In this document: in pieces, positions 13,590 through 25,365 of the stretch
Layout of the letters: the number at the start of each line of letters is the position of its first letter
How positions within the stretch are numbered: the first letter of the stretch is position 1
NCBI GenBank assembly: GCA_020746875.1
Contig: JAGTJL010000010.1
Location: forward strand, 1,178,001 to 1,242,000
From: Rhexocercosporidium sp. MPI-PUGE-AT-0058
Taxonomy: Eukaryota > Ascomycota > Leotiomycetes > Helotiales
Reading direction: 5' to 3'
DNA: 64,000 bases
Position numbers and translations under genes: made by a program
The notes under the pieces: generated by a model
Told to the model about the DNA's origin: nothing
The model's database searches: none
The model's input: only the letters and a program-made list of their open reading frames with translations

Positions 13590-16201
13590 GAGCCGAGTGA
13601 TGCGGGAGGGAAGAGCTTTTATGATGTTTCTTGCGCTCTCCGAGGCTGTCGAACCATTCAGAGTCCACTGCAGGTAGTTGTAGTATAGTCCTACGAGAGG
13701 TTAAGAGATAACCGAGGAACTGATTGGTTCCATCCTGCCCCCGTGCCTAAATGTTACTAGACACATTGTCTTTCCATCCGTGATTCTAGTGTATGTCGAT
13801 CGGTGGCACTAGATAGAACGCCACTGACTTCATGAACAGATCGAGCCGCTAACAGGACGCCCTGCATCTATCATTGGAGGGCATGGAGAACAAGCTTTTC
13901 CCGGATCTCTCGGCTGCTTTACACCTTCTTTGAACGGAAAGGTATTGATACAGCAAGTGATGATGAAAACGCGTCCGGCTGCTAGCGAACGTTGTATCGC
14001 CTTGCTATCCACGAGCTTCGGGACCACAGTCAGCACTTTTCCTGCTTGACAGCCGGTGACAAGACCGATTGACGGTGCCAAAAGCTTGTTTCGGCACTCG
14101 TAAACTGAAATCTCTGCATTCAACCAGTAGTTGTTCGTATGTCCTCTGCTTTCCGCACATCTAGCGTAGACTTCTAGAGATTACTCAAGTCCCTTTCTCT
14201 CGCCGACCTTCTACTTCATGGGAAGTGCCTCACTTGAGGGAGAATCGAGAACCAATAGACTTGATTGAAATCGTTAAGGAACAGAGATTCGCCGCATTGT
14301 TCCGATATAGCCGTGCCACGTTGACTGGCATGAGAAAATAGGAGGAATTTTGGATAACTTTGCAGGAGAAAAGCGAGATGACAAAGGAAAAAAATGCTGA
14401 CTCTTTCCCGTCGGTTCCGCACCAGCGTATTGAACACTTTGAGTCAAGCTGAGAGTCATGGTCGAACATTGTAGAATGAGCTCAAAGACTGAACTCATGG
14501 TGAAGCGACGGCAGTGGGGGCAAGATGGAAGTGCCGGCAGCTTATCGGATCAAAAATCGGCTAATCTTTACACGTGATAACCCACAGCCCAAATACAGTC
14601 TAGCGTAGATTGTATCTTGGTATTGCGGGTTTTGTCTTTCAGTGCGGAGGCAAATGCTCGTTGTTCGGCCCCCAACGTCGTGTTGGATAACGGTTTGCAC
14701 AACAGAGGACGGAAATACTTCGTGTTGCCGTCTATTCTTGGATGGCCATTTCGCGGTTGAACGGTCTGGTTTCGGCTCCAACTTGTGGCACAGTACCGTA
14801 CGGCTGTAGAACATATCCCGGGGTCAGGCTTACATCAATATAAAACCAACAGGGTTTAATAGATTGTCGAGGTCTTCTGGAAGTATCGTGGACTTCGATG
14901 GTTAGTGCCGATCAATTCTGGCGTCTCGTCCTGATCAGTAACGAAAAGTATATGAAATGATATTCCAAACTCTTCTTAGATTTGATAGAGTATGCTTTCT
15001 TTTTGGTACGGGAAGGACCCTGCAGGAACCGTCCAGTCTTTCATCTTAGAGTTCAAATTACCCGGAATTCGCGCATCTGGGGAGCATCCTCATTTGATGC
15101 TCCGTCTGTTGTGTCGACAAACGGAAATCATTGTGGATGTCATTCAAGAACTGCTCCACTTGGCCTGTCAAGTGCCGTGCTTCCCTGTGAAGCAAGTAGG
15201 ATATGGCGCAACGATCGTTTTTCCAAAGGGGCCAGGGGTCAAAGGTCAGACAGATTGAGCTGTGGTGTTACAACAGATCGATCGAATCAAGTCGCCATCG
15301 CCTCCGAATGGTTTGTTTTGTTTTGTTGGGAAACGACTGCTCCTCAGGAGTCAGGTTACCCACTGTTTCAAGAGGCAGCAACCACGACATTTTCTCAAGG
15401 CTGCAACATGCGAGGCTGATGGTACCTTGCTCTTTTTTTCCTTCTTCAGAGACAAACTTCGAACGCTGTCAGTGCCAAGTTTGGTCCTTCTTATCAGCCT
15501 TCACCGTAATCTTACAGTATTTGAAATATCCCTCCGTCATTCTCTCGACAGACTCTTCCGAATTGGGTGCAGAGCAGACAGATAAGAAGTTGGTTCCAGG
15601 CTTGCATCGACCCCCAAACAACATGGGGCATTGTACGTGAGGAGATTTGAAGGTATTGATACACTATTACTGTGATGCTGATTGGGCATCTGGTACCGTT
15701 ACAGGTACCACGCCGTTGAGGCGCATGCCCCGGGCGAGTTGAGTGGGTGGTGATAAGAAGAGGGTGGTTGCAGGCATGCAGCATGGCTAATCTCGACGCA
15801 GCTACAGGACAGCTGCGATGTGTGGTTCAGCCAAGTCGCGAATCCATATTATTTTGAGGCACTTATCCACCTGCACCCGGCCCATGGCTGCTGGCCTGCC
15901 TTCGCCAGAAATTCTAACATAGCAAAGGTGAAAATACGCACCAGCAAGCACCCTTACCTTCCTTACTTCCTTCCTTCCTTCGGAGGTACATAACCGTGCA
16001 CCACCCCACCCACGCGCCCCCGAGTCGTGGTTGTCGTCATCTCTCCTCCATCGACCAAAAGTGTTGTTCCTGGTGGTTGTTGACAATCCGGCTCTGCAAC
16101 GTCCCCCCTCCCCTTTGCATCCACGCATTATTTCAACAGCCGTTTGGGCGGGCGGGCACACGACTGACGGAGCACGCGACAACAACACAAAAACGTGGAA
16201 G
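13590..16201. other. gene-free interval
   Basis: About 2.6 kb without a gene I can support. Open frames on both strands are short, overlap each other and lack domains. At 15955-15985, in the promoter of the next gene, is a CCTT-rich pyrimidine tract (repeated CTTCC). No tRNA or transposon ends were recognised. Confidence 0.45.
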
Positions 16202-19200
16202 ATGATGTCCCGGTACGAGAGGCTCCTGGTCCAGGATGTGGACGAAGATCCACAACATACAAAGCCGACGCCAGTCCGCGCGAGACCGTTGCCACCGCTT
16301 CCATTCCTAAATTTAGACCCCGACACGAACTTCAACAGCAGCAGCAGCAACGCCAACAACAACAGCAGTAGCAGGTTTACTGGCGAACTCTATTCTCCCC
16401 TCGGAGGACTGAGTTACATGGTCAACTCCATCGCATCACGCAGTTCCAGGAGCACACGAAGTACCAGTTATGACATGATTGACGGTGAGGATTTTCCAGA
16501 CAATGCAGCGGCCGGCACTGGCACTGGCACTGGGTCGCCATCACCGGTCCTCAGCACCGGCAAGGGTTCAGGTTCAGGCTCACCAAGCGAAATCTCACGC
16601 CCTCAACCACGCCGATGCCACATTCCTCCAGCCACAGCAGCACGAACGCCCTCCCAGGATCCAATTGTACGAACAGCTTCAGGGCGCAGCTTGGCCCTCA
16701 GGCATCCCACACCCGATTTGCAGGTTCTGCAAGGTGCATACACGGGCAACATCGAGCAGCTGGAGAAGACAGCAGAACGCCTGAGCATGACCTCCTCGAT
16801 CGACGATGCCATAAAGCAACTTCACGACGAGCAGAAGCGTAGCGACAGTCGCAGATCATCCTTGCTGTCCTCGCAGGGCATGCAAGCCATATCTCGCCAA
16901 ATATCCAACGCCTCATCCATTGTTGAAGTTAACTCGGCTGCAAGATCAGGAGGTTACTCGCCTGCAGGATTCATGATGTCTCCCAAAGGCTCTTTCACTG
17001 CTGGCAGTCGAGCGAGATCTGCTTCGAAGAGTTCACGCTTTGGATCTCGACCAGAGCCAGAAATGGAGGGCAGACCACTCGACTCCTTTGTTAATATGTC
17101 ATTTACGAATTTCTCATTGCCACCCCCTTCCCCTGATCTCAATCGAACCACATCCATAGCCGAACAAGACGAAAACTCTTCGACTCTCACACGACCCGTG
17201 GTGGACAAGCTCCAGAGTCCCAATATGGCAGATGCTTCACCGAAGAAAAGTGACGAAGCCGATCGGCCAACTACATCTGCGTCAATGAACACTATTGAGC
17301 AGGCAAAGATATGGGGGGACTTTGATGGTATACACAGTGCACCCATAACTGAGCAGAGAGCTCTGTCGGGAGATTATGATGATACAAACACTACACCGAT
17401 TCCTCGACCAAGAGCACTGTCCGGAGAGGTTGATGGGATGGTCCAGAATACTCAGCAAAGAAGAACTTCTGGAATTGGGTCGGTCTACTCGGACGATAAT
17501 GCACAGAGAAGGGTTTCGTCAGGTAACAGACTTTCTATGGCTTCTATGGCTTCTCTACCCAGACCTCAATCATACGCGGATCCAAATACTGGACAGCAGA
17601 TGGTTTATTATCCTGCGCCTGTTCCAATGATGCTCAACCTACCACAAAAGCTGTCAAAAGCTCCCTCTTCAATGGCAAGAAACAAGAGAAGATCCCAAGT
17701 TCTGAGTAGCATACCTGCAGCAGCTCGACAATCTGCAATATGGCTCCCAGATGTGCTAGAGAACGAAGAGGACAAGGACGTGGCAGTAGATGACGAAAGC
17801 CAGCAACAAGAATATATGGCTCAGCACCAGAGGGCTAGTATGGGTGGGCGGCGACTTACCCAGGATCTCTCGCACATGCCTCCGCAGTTACGAGCAAGCA
17901 CCTTCTTCGATCTCCCAGGACCAAATGATGTAGTGGAGCTGAAGAACCAATCTGCCGTGGCAACACTCGACAGTATCCTCGACGCATCTGCTCATGCGCC
18001 TGTCAGTGCTTTTACGGACCACGCTTTCGCAGGACACCTTGGCGCTGAAGTTTATGGCCGAACACATTTGCGGAATAGCAAAAGTAGCAGCCAGTTACTT
18101 GAAACACAAAAAAAGCGGACGAGTTCCTTCAATATTCTACGTGGCAAACGAAACAGTAGCAATGACTTGCTTGCTCCCGAAAAGCGGGCTGCTACAATGT
18201 CTGGTGTTGTAGAGAGCGCAGTTAGAATGCCACTCGACGATGATGACGACGACAACGTCAAAGATACAACGCCCTTGAACCAGTCTGATGTAGGGGATCC
18301 TCGTTCACGTGGGGTTAGCGGTGATTTTGGTCTCGGGGGGAAGGATGAAGAGGATGAGGAATCAGATGAAGGACAACGTGACGACGAGATTTATTATGGC
18401 GCCCCTACAACCCTGCTTGCCGAACTCCAATTACGGAAACAGCAGCAGAAACAGCGAACCCGTCCTTTGGCTAAAGCATATCCTAATGGTATGCATTCGA
18501 CTCTGTTGGAGATGGATGCTGTTGCACAAGTGGAACAGAAATCCCGGAAGGGAAAGAGAATCAACCTCGCTTGGGAAGATCCGGCAGTTCAAGCTCAGGA
18601 TGATGATGAGGGTGATGATGAAGATGTTCCTCTGGCTATGTTATATGCGAAGAAGTCCCAAATCCGAGACATGAGCCGGCCTATGGGCCTGATGGAAAGG
18701 CGGGATATGGAAGACAATGAGCCACTCAGTCAGAGGCGGAATCGACTGCAGGGTCGCCCGCTAGCAGGCCGTGCTGCTACAATGATGAACCTCTCCGGAC
18801 CAGTAACGTCCGAGGAGGAAGGAGAGACTCTCCAAGAAAGGGCACGTCGACTGAAAGAAGGCGGAAATGACAACGGTCTTCCAACTGCCCGACCCATATC
18901 CGGTGATTTCGCAATGGAAATGATGAGTCAATTTGGGGGTGACATTCTCAATCCCAATGACAAGGGCAAAGGCAAGGAGACATCCACTTTTCCGCCCCCA
19001 GAAGAGGAGGAAACCTTGGGACAACGACGAAAACGTCTCCAAGCTGAGCGCGAAGCCCGCGCTCAAGAAGTCGGCGTTCTCGGTGAAGCCCAACCACAAC
19101 GACCCGATCTCAAGACTCGTCGTAGCATGGCCGACATTCTACAGGCACATCCATCTGCTGGTGCTGATCGTGTTGTTAATTACCAGAAGCCTGCAACCGG

Positions 19201-19648
19201 GCTCCTGGGTATGCACGAGAAGAGCACTGCACGGAGATCCAGTACCATGCTCAATCTCAGTTCTCCAAACATCCTCGGAGCCCATGCCCAACGGGCTCCT
19301 TCTGGTGGATTCAAGAGCGGCCAGTTCAATGATGGCCAGGGAGGCATTGTACCCCCACCACCGCGGCCTCAGCAACAAGCTCCATACAACATGTACGGTG
19401 GTAACGGTCTCTTCCCCCAACCCAGTATTGGCAACTTCAATGGATTCAATCCCAATGGTTTCAATAACCCGATGATGATGCCTTTTGCTAATCCATACGC
19501 CATGCAAATGGGCATGGGGTATAATCCAAATACAATGCCGATGAACATGAACATGGCTATGGGCATGCCGATGGGGCAGGGAATGGAGCCGTTGAACCAG
19601 AATCAACTTGACATGGTTGAGCGTTGGAGGCAGAGCGTGATGCAGTGA
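16202..19648 (+). CDS. large low-complexity protein with repeated E-x-QRRxRLQ motif, unknown function
   Basis: A single uninterrupted frame of 1148 residues starting MMSRYERLLVQDVDEDPQ. The frame is open for 57 codons further upstream, but those codons look non-coding, so the 16202 ATG is preferred. The protein is mostly disordered: Ser/Asn-rich N-terminus, several RxRALSG(D/E) copies, an acidic run near residue 680, and a Met/Asn/Gly/Pro-rich C-terminus (NPMMMPF, MNMNMAMGMPMG). A short basic motif recurs three times: EPLSQRRNRLQG (about residue 838), ETLQERARRLKE (about 873) and ETLGQRRKRLQAE (about 936). PLAMLYAKKSQI lies just before them, and TMMNLSGP / TMLNLSSP repeat nearby. No enzyme motif, membrane segment or known domain seen. 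I do not recognise a characterised orthologue; a scaffold or phosphoregulated role is plausible from the many S/T-P and RxxS sites but unproven. Confidence 0.8.
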   Translation: MMSRYERLLVQDVDEDPQHTKPTPVRARPLPPLPFLNLDPDTNFNSSSSNANNNSSSRFTGELYSPLGGLSYMVNSIASRSSRSTRSTSYDMIDGEDFPDNAAAGTGTGTGSPSPVLSTGKGSGSGSPSEISRPQPRRCHIPPATAARTPSQDPIVRTASGRSLALRHPTPDLQVLQGAYTGNIEQLEKTAERLSMTSSIDDAIKQLHDEQKRSDSRRSSLLSSQGMQAISRQISNASSIVEVNSAARSGGYSPAGFMMSPKGSFTAGSRARSASKSSRFGSRPEPEMEGRPLDSFVNMSFTNFSLPPPSPDLNRTTSIAEQDENSSTLTRPVVDKLQSPNMADASPKKSDEADRPTTSASMNTIEQAKIWGDFDGIHSAPITEQRALSGDYDDTNTTPIPRPRALSGEVDGMVQNTQQRRTSGIGSVYSDDNAQRRVSSGNRLSMASMASLPRPQSYADPNTGQQMVYYPAPVPMMLNLPQKLSKAPSSMARNKRRSQVLSSIPAAARQSAIWLPDVLENEEDKDVAVDDESQQQEYMAQHQRASMGGRRLTQDLSHMPPQLRASTFFDLPGPNDVVELKNQSAVATLDSILDASAHAPVSAFTDHAFAGHLGAEVYGRTHLRNSKSSSQLLETQKKRTSSFNILRGKRNSSNDLLAPEKRAATMSGVVESAVRMPLDDDDDDNVKDTTPLNQSDVGDPRSRGVSGDFGLGGKDEEDEESDEGQRDDEIYYGAPTTLLAELQLRKQQQKQRTRPLAKAYPNGMHSTLLEMDAVAQVEQKSRKGKRINLAWEDPAVQAQDDDEGDDEDVPLAMLYAKKSQIRDMSRPMGLMERRDMEDNEPLSQRRNRLQGRPLAGRAATMMNLSGPVTSEEEGETLQERARRLKEGGNDNGLPTARPISGDFAMEMMSQFGGDILNPNDKGKGKETSTFPPPEEEETLGQRRKRLQAEREARAQEVGVLGEAQPQRPDLKTRRSMADILQAHPSAGADRVVNYQKPATGLLGMHEKSTARRSSTMLNLSSPNILGAHAQRAPSGGFKSGQFNDGQGGIVPPPPRPQQQAPYNMYGGNGLFPQPSIGNFNGFNPNGFNNPMMMPFANPYAMQMGMGYNPNTMPMNMNMAMGMPMGQGMEPLNQNQLDMVERWRQSVMQ

Positions 19649-21167
19649 TCTCCAGAATGTAACAATATGTGCATTCTCATGACTCGGAGTGCGTTCGTAC
19701 TGGTGGAAAAATATATAGAGTTGTTTGGGGTAAAAGGGGCTTCGGGATGTGTATAATCAGGGAGGGATGGCATTAACAGGTGTTGCGCATGGACGATTCG
19801 AAACGTTTGGTATTATCGTGAGCATTTAAGCGAACCATATCATTTTCTTGTACACTATCTTACAGCATGGGTACAGCTTGCTTTCTTGTTCTGCATCTTG
19901 GCTTACACAGCGAAGCGACGAATGTGTATCTACCTTACCAGGCATGTTGCCTCGAAGCAAGCACACAGCCAGAAACCTAGAAGAAACGAATGAATTAATA
20001 ATGACGAATATCAGAACAAAACTGCGTCACCCACCTCTCCCATCTATCCCACCCCTGAAACATCCCTCCTTCCTTCTTGGACCATGGTAACGGTATTCAA
20101 ACTTTTATTTACAAACTTCCACCTACCCCCACGTCTGTTTGTACTGTACGGGGAAATCGAATCCGGTGCTGGATGAAAGACAAGATGGCAGGGGAGTTCG
20201 AGACGAGGACTGCGGTAAGTACTCCGAGACATTTAAAGTTCAATACACGTGTAGGGGGCAAGCAACTTCCTTGTCACTCATCAAGTATGTACTGTAGGAA
20301 AGTAGAACGGAGATTTTAGCGATGGCGAACGAGGTGATGTTGACTGTCAGGCTGACCTAGTCAGCAGTACTGGCTCGCTTCCCTCCTTAGATGACGGTCA
20401 GGGGCCGAGACATCCAACGTCTGTTGTATATTTTACACGGGGATCCCCGTCGAAGATACGGGGGATTTCCCACCCACTCCCAGGTGTCACGAACCCCAAT
20501 TCGAGAAAGCCATGACTCGTCTCCATCCACGTGGGCTCATCTCGAATGAGAGGAAACTAGGAGAGACGTACAGAGGGCACCTGTCCGCGCCAGATCGTCA
20601 TGCCTCCTTCCTCCCCGACAAGTCGAATGCTAGCTGCCCCAACCTAATTAATGAAGCTTCCCAGCATCTTGGTCCGATGTCGTCAAGTCCCCTGACTCGA
20701 TCCTCTGCAATTCAGAAAGAGTGATTGGATCGCGGTTCAAGCAAAGTCAAAAATCCCCTGTATGCTCCGCAAAACCACGAACCGATCCGAACCAGGGGAC
20801 CCCAAACAAACATAAGATGGCAGGTTGCCTGGCATGTATTTCTCCACTCGATCCGTCTTGGTGCACTCCATCAGTACTCCGAATCGGGCCCCCGACACGG
20901 ATAACCCGAACTCTGTTTTGTCTTCACCGTCTGGCGTCTGTCTTCCGGTGTTACTCTTTGTTTTTCGCGCCAATTCTAGGGAGGTTTTCTAGAGTTTTTC
21001 CTTCTCGGTACATGAACTGGCGAGCGCCACGGCGAGTGTCTTACTGGCTGTCCGCTACTTTTGAATTTGGACAACTGAGCTTCTTTTTCGTAAGAAGAAC
21101 AATAAGTCGACTGACGAGCAGCCACGTACCCCACATTTTGACTGTACTGACTTTCCACCGGTTACCT
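19649..21167. other. gene-free interval
   Basis: No supported gene. It contains a perfect 14-bp palindrome, ACGGGGATCCCCGT, at 20437-20450. The last 450 bp form an open frame running into the next gene's first exon, but start choice there favours 21168. Confidence 0.45.
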
Positions 21168-23241
21168 ATGACAAACCCATTAGAAATGAGACAGCCGGAG
21201 GCGCAAGTCAGCCTTGGCCGGAAGTACAAGTCTAGGAAGGAAAGGCCGTGAGCTTCTCCAGACCCCATATGCCGAAGTATATAACAACCTCTTGTTGACA
21301 GTACTGATCTGTACCAGGTGCGATGCATGTCGCAAACGCAAGATATGCTGCACAAGAGACGCCTACGAAAAGGACTGCTCACTATGTCGAACCCGTGGAG
21401 AGAGTTGCCAATATGTGCTCCCTCCTAACGTAAGGAGGAATCGCCAACCTAACACAGCGCCCCAAGTTCCGACCAGCAGTCCAAGTTCAACTGGCTCTGT
21501 GCTGTCTCGTCATGTCGAAACGACGTCTCGTCCGCTCGTCTCCAGTGGAATTGGGGAGTGGATCTGCCAGTTTGTAGGGTTGAGCGGTGACCAAGATCCT
21601 TATGTTTTAAGGCATTGCTCGTTCAATCAACAGAACTGCTATCGAGGAGCTGAATGGGCAGTTTTGAAGATTAAAGGGCACGGGAATGGAGATGTTCCAC
21701 TGCATTTCACTGTAAGTTGTCGAGCTGCGCTATCAAGGTGGTGACTTAAGTCCATACAGGTTGTTCCAGACTCACAGCTTGATGCCCGTCCGGAGTACTA
21801 TCCTACGACAGACACGGAATCTGTTGTAATACCTCATGCAAATGATCTCCTAAATACCTATTTCGCAGTGGTTCATCCCTCATATCCACTGCTTGACACA
21901 GCACGCTTCAATCCGCCTCCTAGGACAGGTGATCCTCTCCTCGCGGTTATGTACAACCTTGCAGCTCCGTTCTGCCCATCTTCACCTCATCATTTTCCAG
22001 CTTTATCATCCTTCGTTCACCAGGCGTATGTCAGATATAACCCTTCCCACGTTCTTTGACAGCTAAAAATTCTCTAGCCTTCCCATCGAGCACCAGCATC
22101 CTCGGCTAGAGACGCTCGAAGCATCACTGCTACACCTTCAACGTCACACTCCCATGTCCTCATCACCCACCCCTTCAGGTATTTCATCATCCATCGGTTC
22201 TCTGGTTGGCATTGCCCATGACCTTGGATTGAATAACGACCCCTCAAACTGGTCACTCTCTCCTTCAGACACCAACCGACGAATTCGAATATGGTGGGCT
22301 CTATTTATCCAAGACAAATGGAGCGCTCTAGGACTTGGTCGGCCGTCCTATCTAAACGACGAGCATAGCAATGTTCCTCTTCCCACAATATCCAACTTCT
22401 CACATCTCAGCCTAGCAAACAATCCTTTAGCCCTGACACCCGCCCTGCAGTTCATAGCAATGGCGCACTTGTCCTCAATCCTCTCTGATGTTCTCAACTC
22501 ATTCTACACCTTCAAAGCCATGGAACGGATCAAGCTCCTCCCTATAGAAATGCTCTTCTCCATTCTCGACCGCTTCCAAGATCGGCTGCGCACCTTTAGA
22601 GATGAACATCTCTGTCCACTATGCAGCGGTGGTGGTAATGGCGAGCCAGACAGCACCGGGAGTGTTGTTTTGGCATTCTACACAATGGAGATTGTGCTCT
22701 TGAGGGCGGTTTTGAGATGTTTACCCATGAATCATCCCGGCTACGTGGGACTCAGGGGTCAAGCGAAAACGACTCTACTCAATGTGATTGAGTTTCTAGA
22801 GAAGATGAGCGTTAGCAGGCTTAAGGCATTTTGGTGGAGTCGTAAGTCCAATTTCCCATTCCTCTAAGCGACGCTTGTGTTAATTTTAATGTTTCCCTAC
22901 GAATTGGAGGACGCAAGCTAACAGTCTGCGCAGCAATGACACGCCTTAACTTCTCTCTCGCGGGAACCTTCATGTTCTTCCAATTCCTAACCAGCCACAC
23001 AGCGCAAGACATAGAACTCTGGTCCGCGACCATTGCACACTACCGCTCCCTTCTCCGTCTCCATTCCACATCCTTCGAGATGACGAGGTTAGCAAGCATG
23101 AGGATGGATTTACTGGCGCAGGGTATGGGTGTCGATTCTCCTATACCATTGAACTTGGAGAGGGAGGGTAGCATGCGAGAGACCGGAGGAATCCTTGGGG
23201 TGGATTTGGTGGTGTGGGAATCGGAGTTGGCGTTGGCATGA
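21168..23241 (+). CDS. Zn(II)2Cys6 transcription factor with fungal middle homology region
   Basis: Nuclear DNA-binding regulator. Five exons: 21168-21247, 21318-21711, 21760-22025, 22078-22841, 22934-23241, giving 603 residues; introns are 70, 48, 52 and 92 bp and all borders keep frame. The binuclear zinc cluster, residues 28-55, has spacing C-x2-C-x6-C-x8-C-x2-C-x6-C (CDACRKRKICC ... CSLCRTRGESC). Exon 1 ends in the basic RKYKSRKER stretch and splices exactly in front of the first Cys, which fixes the intron. The region from about residue 190 to 420 is a Fungal_trans domain: YFAVVHPSYPLLD, GIAHDLGLNNDPSNW, RRIRIWWALFIQDKWSALGLGRPSYL. The last motif resembles the Dal81/TamA group of nitrogen regulators, but I would not assign orthology on that alone. 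Target genes are unknown. Confidence 0.9.
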
Positions 23242-24600
23242 GTGACATTATGGAATTTGGGGATGGCTTGAAGCGCGAGGTCATGGATCCGAGGAGTGCA
23301 GAAGAGTGGATTATGAGGCAGGGAGATGGAGGACTGTTGCTTTGCTAGATGGGCTGGTTTGGGATGGGTAAATTCTGGGCTAGTTTGGGTTTTCCTTGGG
23401 ACTTTGATTCCTGATGATATTGTAATGTTTGGTTGGCATGGACTGGGATTTGGCACTTTGGGACATGGCAGTGGGTAGTGAAGAGCTGCTTGATTGTATA
23501 GGACCACTCACTTGCATTGAAACAGTTGCACGGTTCGGACTGGTAAGGGAAAGGGATGAATCAAGAGTAGATATCCTCTGGACTTCAGATTGACTCGAAT
23601 AGGACTCAACGAGGAGATCTCATGGAACCTATGAAACTTGAAACTAACCAAGTGACATCCGATCTCGTCTCGTCAAGTGCTTGATTCGATTGACAGAACA
23701 AAGTCTATGCACTCTGGCATTGCTTCTGATTCTGCGGATCTTGCTTACGTCAAAAAAAAAAATGTCAGCGAGCGATCACAAATTCCCCAAATTTCGAGGA
23801 AACAGTCCACTGGAACCAACTCACTCAAGATCTACAATCTTTGACTCTTTTTGGTTGAGAAGGGAAAGTCACGTCTCGATTGTTGAACGGATGGTGGAGG
23901 TACCGGCGAGCTTGGAATCTTGGAAAGCATAGTCAGCCAGCCCCCATAGCTGTCCCACATTTTTGACTTTTCCACACCTGTCATCCCATGTCTGACGTTT
24001 TGAACTCGCTTTCAACCTTTCAGGGTTGATGCTGGTTTAACGTGCTTGGGTCCACTAGGTGCGGATAGGATGGGATGGAATGGGCTCCCTGTTTTCGTTG
24101 CCCAAGCGGGCACGCGAGAAGGGACAGTCTTCGCTGGTGGATTCTGATATCAATTGAGTACTCCGTACAGTATGTTAAGCTCTGTAGGTGCCCTGGTCTT
24201 GCTACTGAGGGTCTAGAGGAAGTGCAACAAGAGGGATCATCCAAGCAAATAGAATAGCAAAATGAACAAGGTCGCCAACAAGGTTCTTACTTGCATTGCA
24301 GTACAGAGGTTCGGAGATCAGACGGAACTCTCGCAAAATAAAAGTTCCAGAGCCGAACTTGATTTCGAACCTTTCTACGGAGTAAAATGAGCAAGTATAG
24401 TTGCACAGACATCGCCGTGCAGATTTTTCATAAACTTGGCTCCATTTATCGAACTTTCTCCTCCGAAATGCTTGAGCGTTTGATCTACATATCCACTTCC
24501 GCATGGTGAAGACCCTCCTGCTGTCAAGCCTGCCATTTGACGTCTTTGGAATCTCTCCCTATCCAAAGCCATGTGCCAAAACTTGTGGGTGTACGATGTA
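23242..24600. other. gene-free interval, start of an accessory-looking stretch
   Basis: No supported gene. The open frame antisense to the 3' end of the transcription factor is a shadow. Base composition becomes more AT-rich from about 24240, leading into the inverted-repeat element at 24601. Confidence 0.4.
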
Positions 24601-24871
24601 CGAAGGCGGGCGGCATTGAAATCCGGCCATTTGAAAGCTTGGCGAGGAACACCAAACTCCCTTGTTTTTAAAAGCGTGCATCTGAAGGACTCTACCCTTA
24701 AATTCAATTCTCTCTTATAGTACTTAGACTTGAAGTTCTAGAATTTAAGCATTCGGCATATCTAAGACTAATAATTTGTGTGAAGTCATAGAATAACTTT
24801 TAAGTCGAAGGTCTCGCTGCGACAAATCCTCGCTTAGACAGATGGCCGGTTTTCAATGCCGCCCGCCTTCG
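24601..24871. mobile_element. MITE-like element with 30-bp terminal inverted repeats and TA flanks
   Basis: A 271-bp segment bounded by near-perfect terminal inverted repeats. The left arm 24601-24630 begins CGAAGGCGGGCGGCATTG; the right arm 24842-24871 is its reverse complement with a single mismatch. Both ends are directly flanked by TA (24599-24600 and 24872-24873), which is what a Tc1/mariner-type insertion duplicates. The interior is AT-rich and non-coding. Called a non-autonomous element from structure only; the family is not known. Confidence 0.7.
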
Positions 24872-25365
24872 TATGTATGCGTGATATCTGCACTCCCTGA
24901 TGCCACGGGGTTAAAGATTTTCAGCCAATTCAGCTGGCGGGTATAATATTTCTTTACTTTTTCTGCTTGTCGATCTGATGTAGGTACTTTTTGAGACTCA
25001 GAATGGGCACTCCCTCGCTTACGTCGGATGTTTGGATGAAAGTGGACACTCAACTGCCAGGGCTTACGGACGAAGTAATGAAGGTTCACCTTTTTCACTG
25101 TGGATTTGCTCCCATTACCGACTTCTAAATGCAGAAAGTGGGAAATTCGATTCATCCCCATTGGAGAAACTACGCGCCAAATGCGGTGTATGAAGGACAT
25201 GGTCTTTTTAGGAAGTTGTCCCTGGTACAGGTATATATACCCATGACATACCGCACTAGGCTTGTCTCTCCAAGAGGCCCTGCATTCTCTCATCTCCTCT
25301 CATAGGTCTTTGAAATATACACCCTCGGCAGCTTAATTATAATCTTACTTTTTGAATACGAAGTA
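24872..25365. other. interval between MITE-like element and hydrolase pseudogene
   Basis: Probably the old promoter and leader of the pseudogene; a TATATATA-like tract lies at about 25232-25240. No coding evidence. Confidence 0.35.

Noticed and set aside
16031..16201. N-terminal extension of the 1148-residue protein
   Set aside because: The 57 extra codons look like C-rich leader DNA and the MMSRYERLL start is more natural.
15802..16362. 186-residue minus-strand open frame
   Set aside because: Covers the promoter and 5' end of the large low-complexity gene; its Leu run is antisense to an Asn/Ser-coding repeat.
23040..23507. 155-residue minus-strand open frame
   Set aside because: Overlaps the last exon of the Zn2Cys6 gene in antisense and has low-complexity composition.
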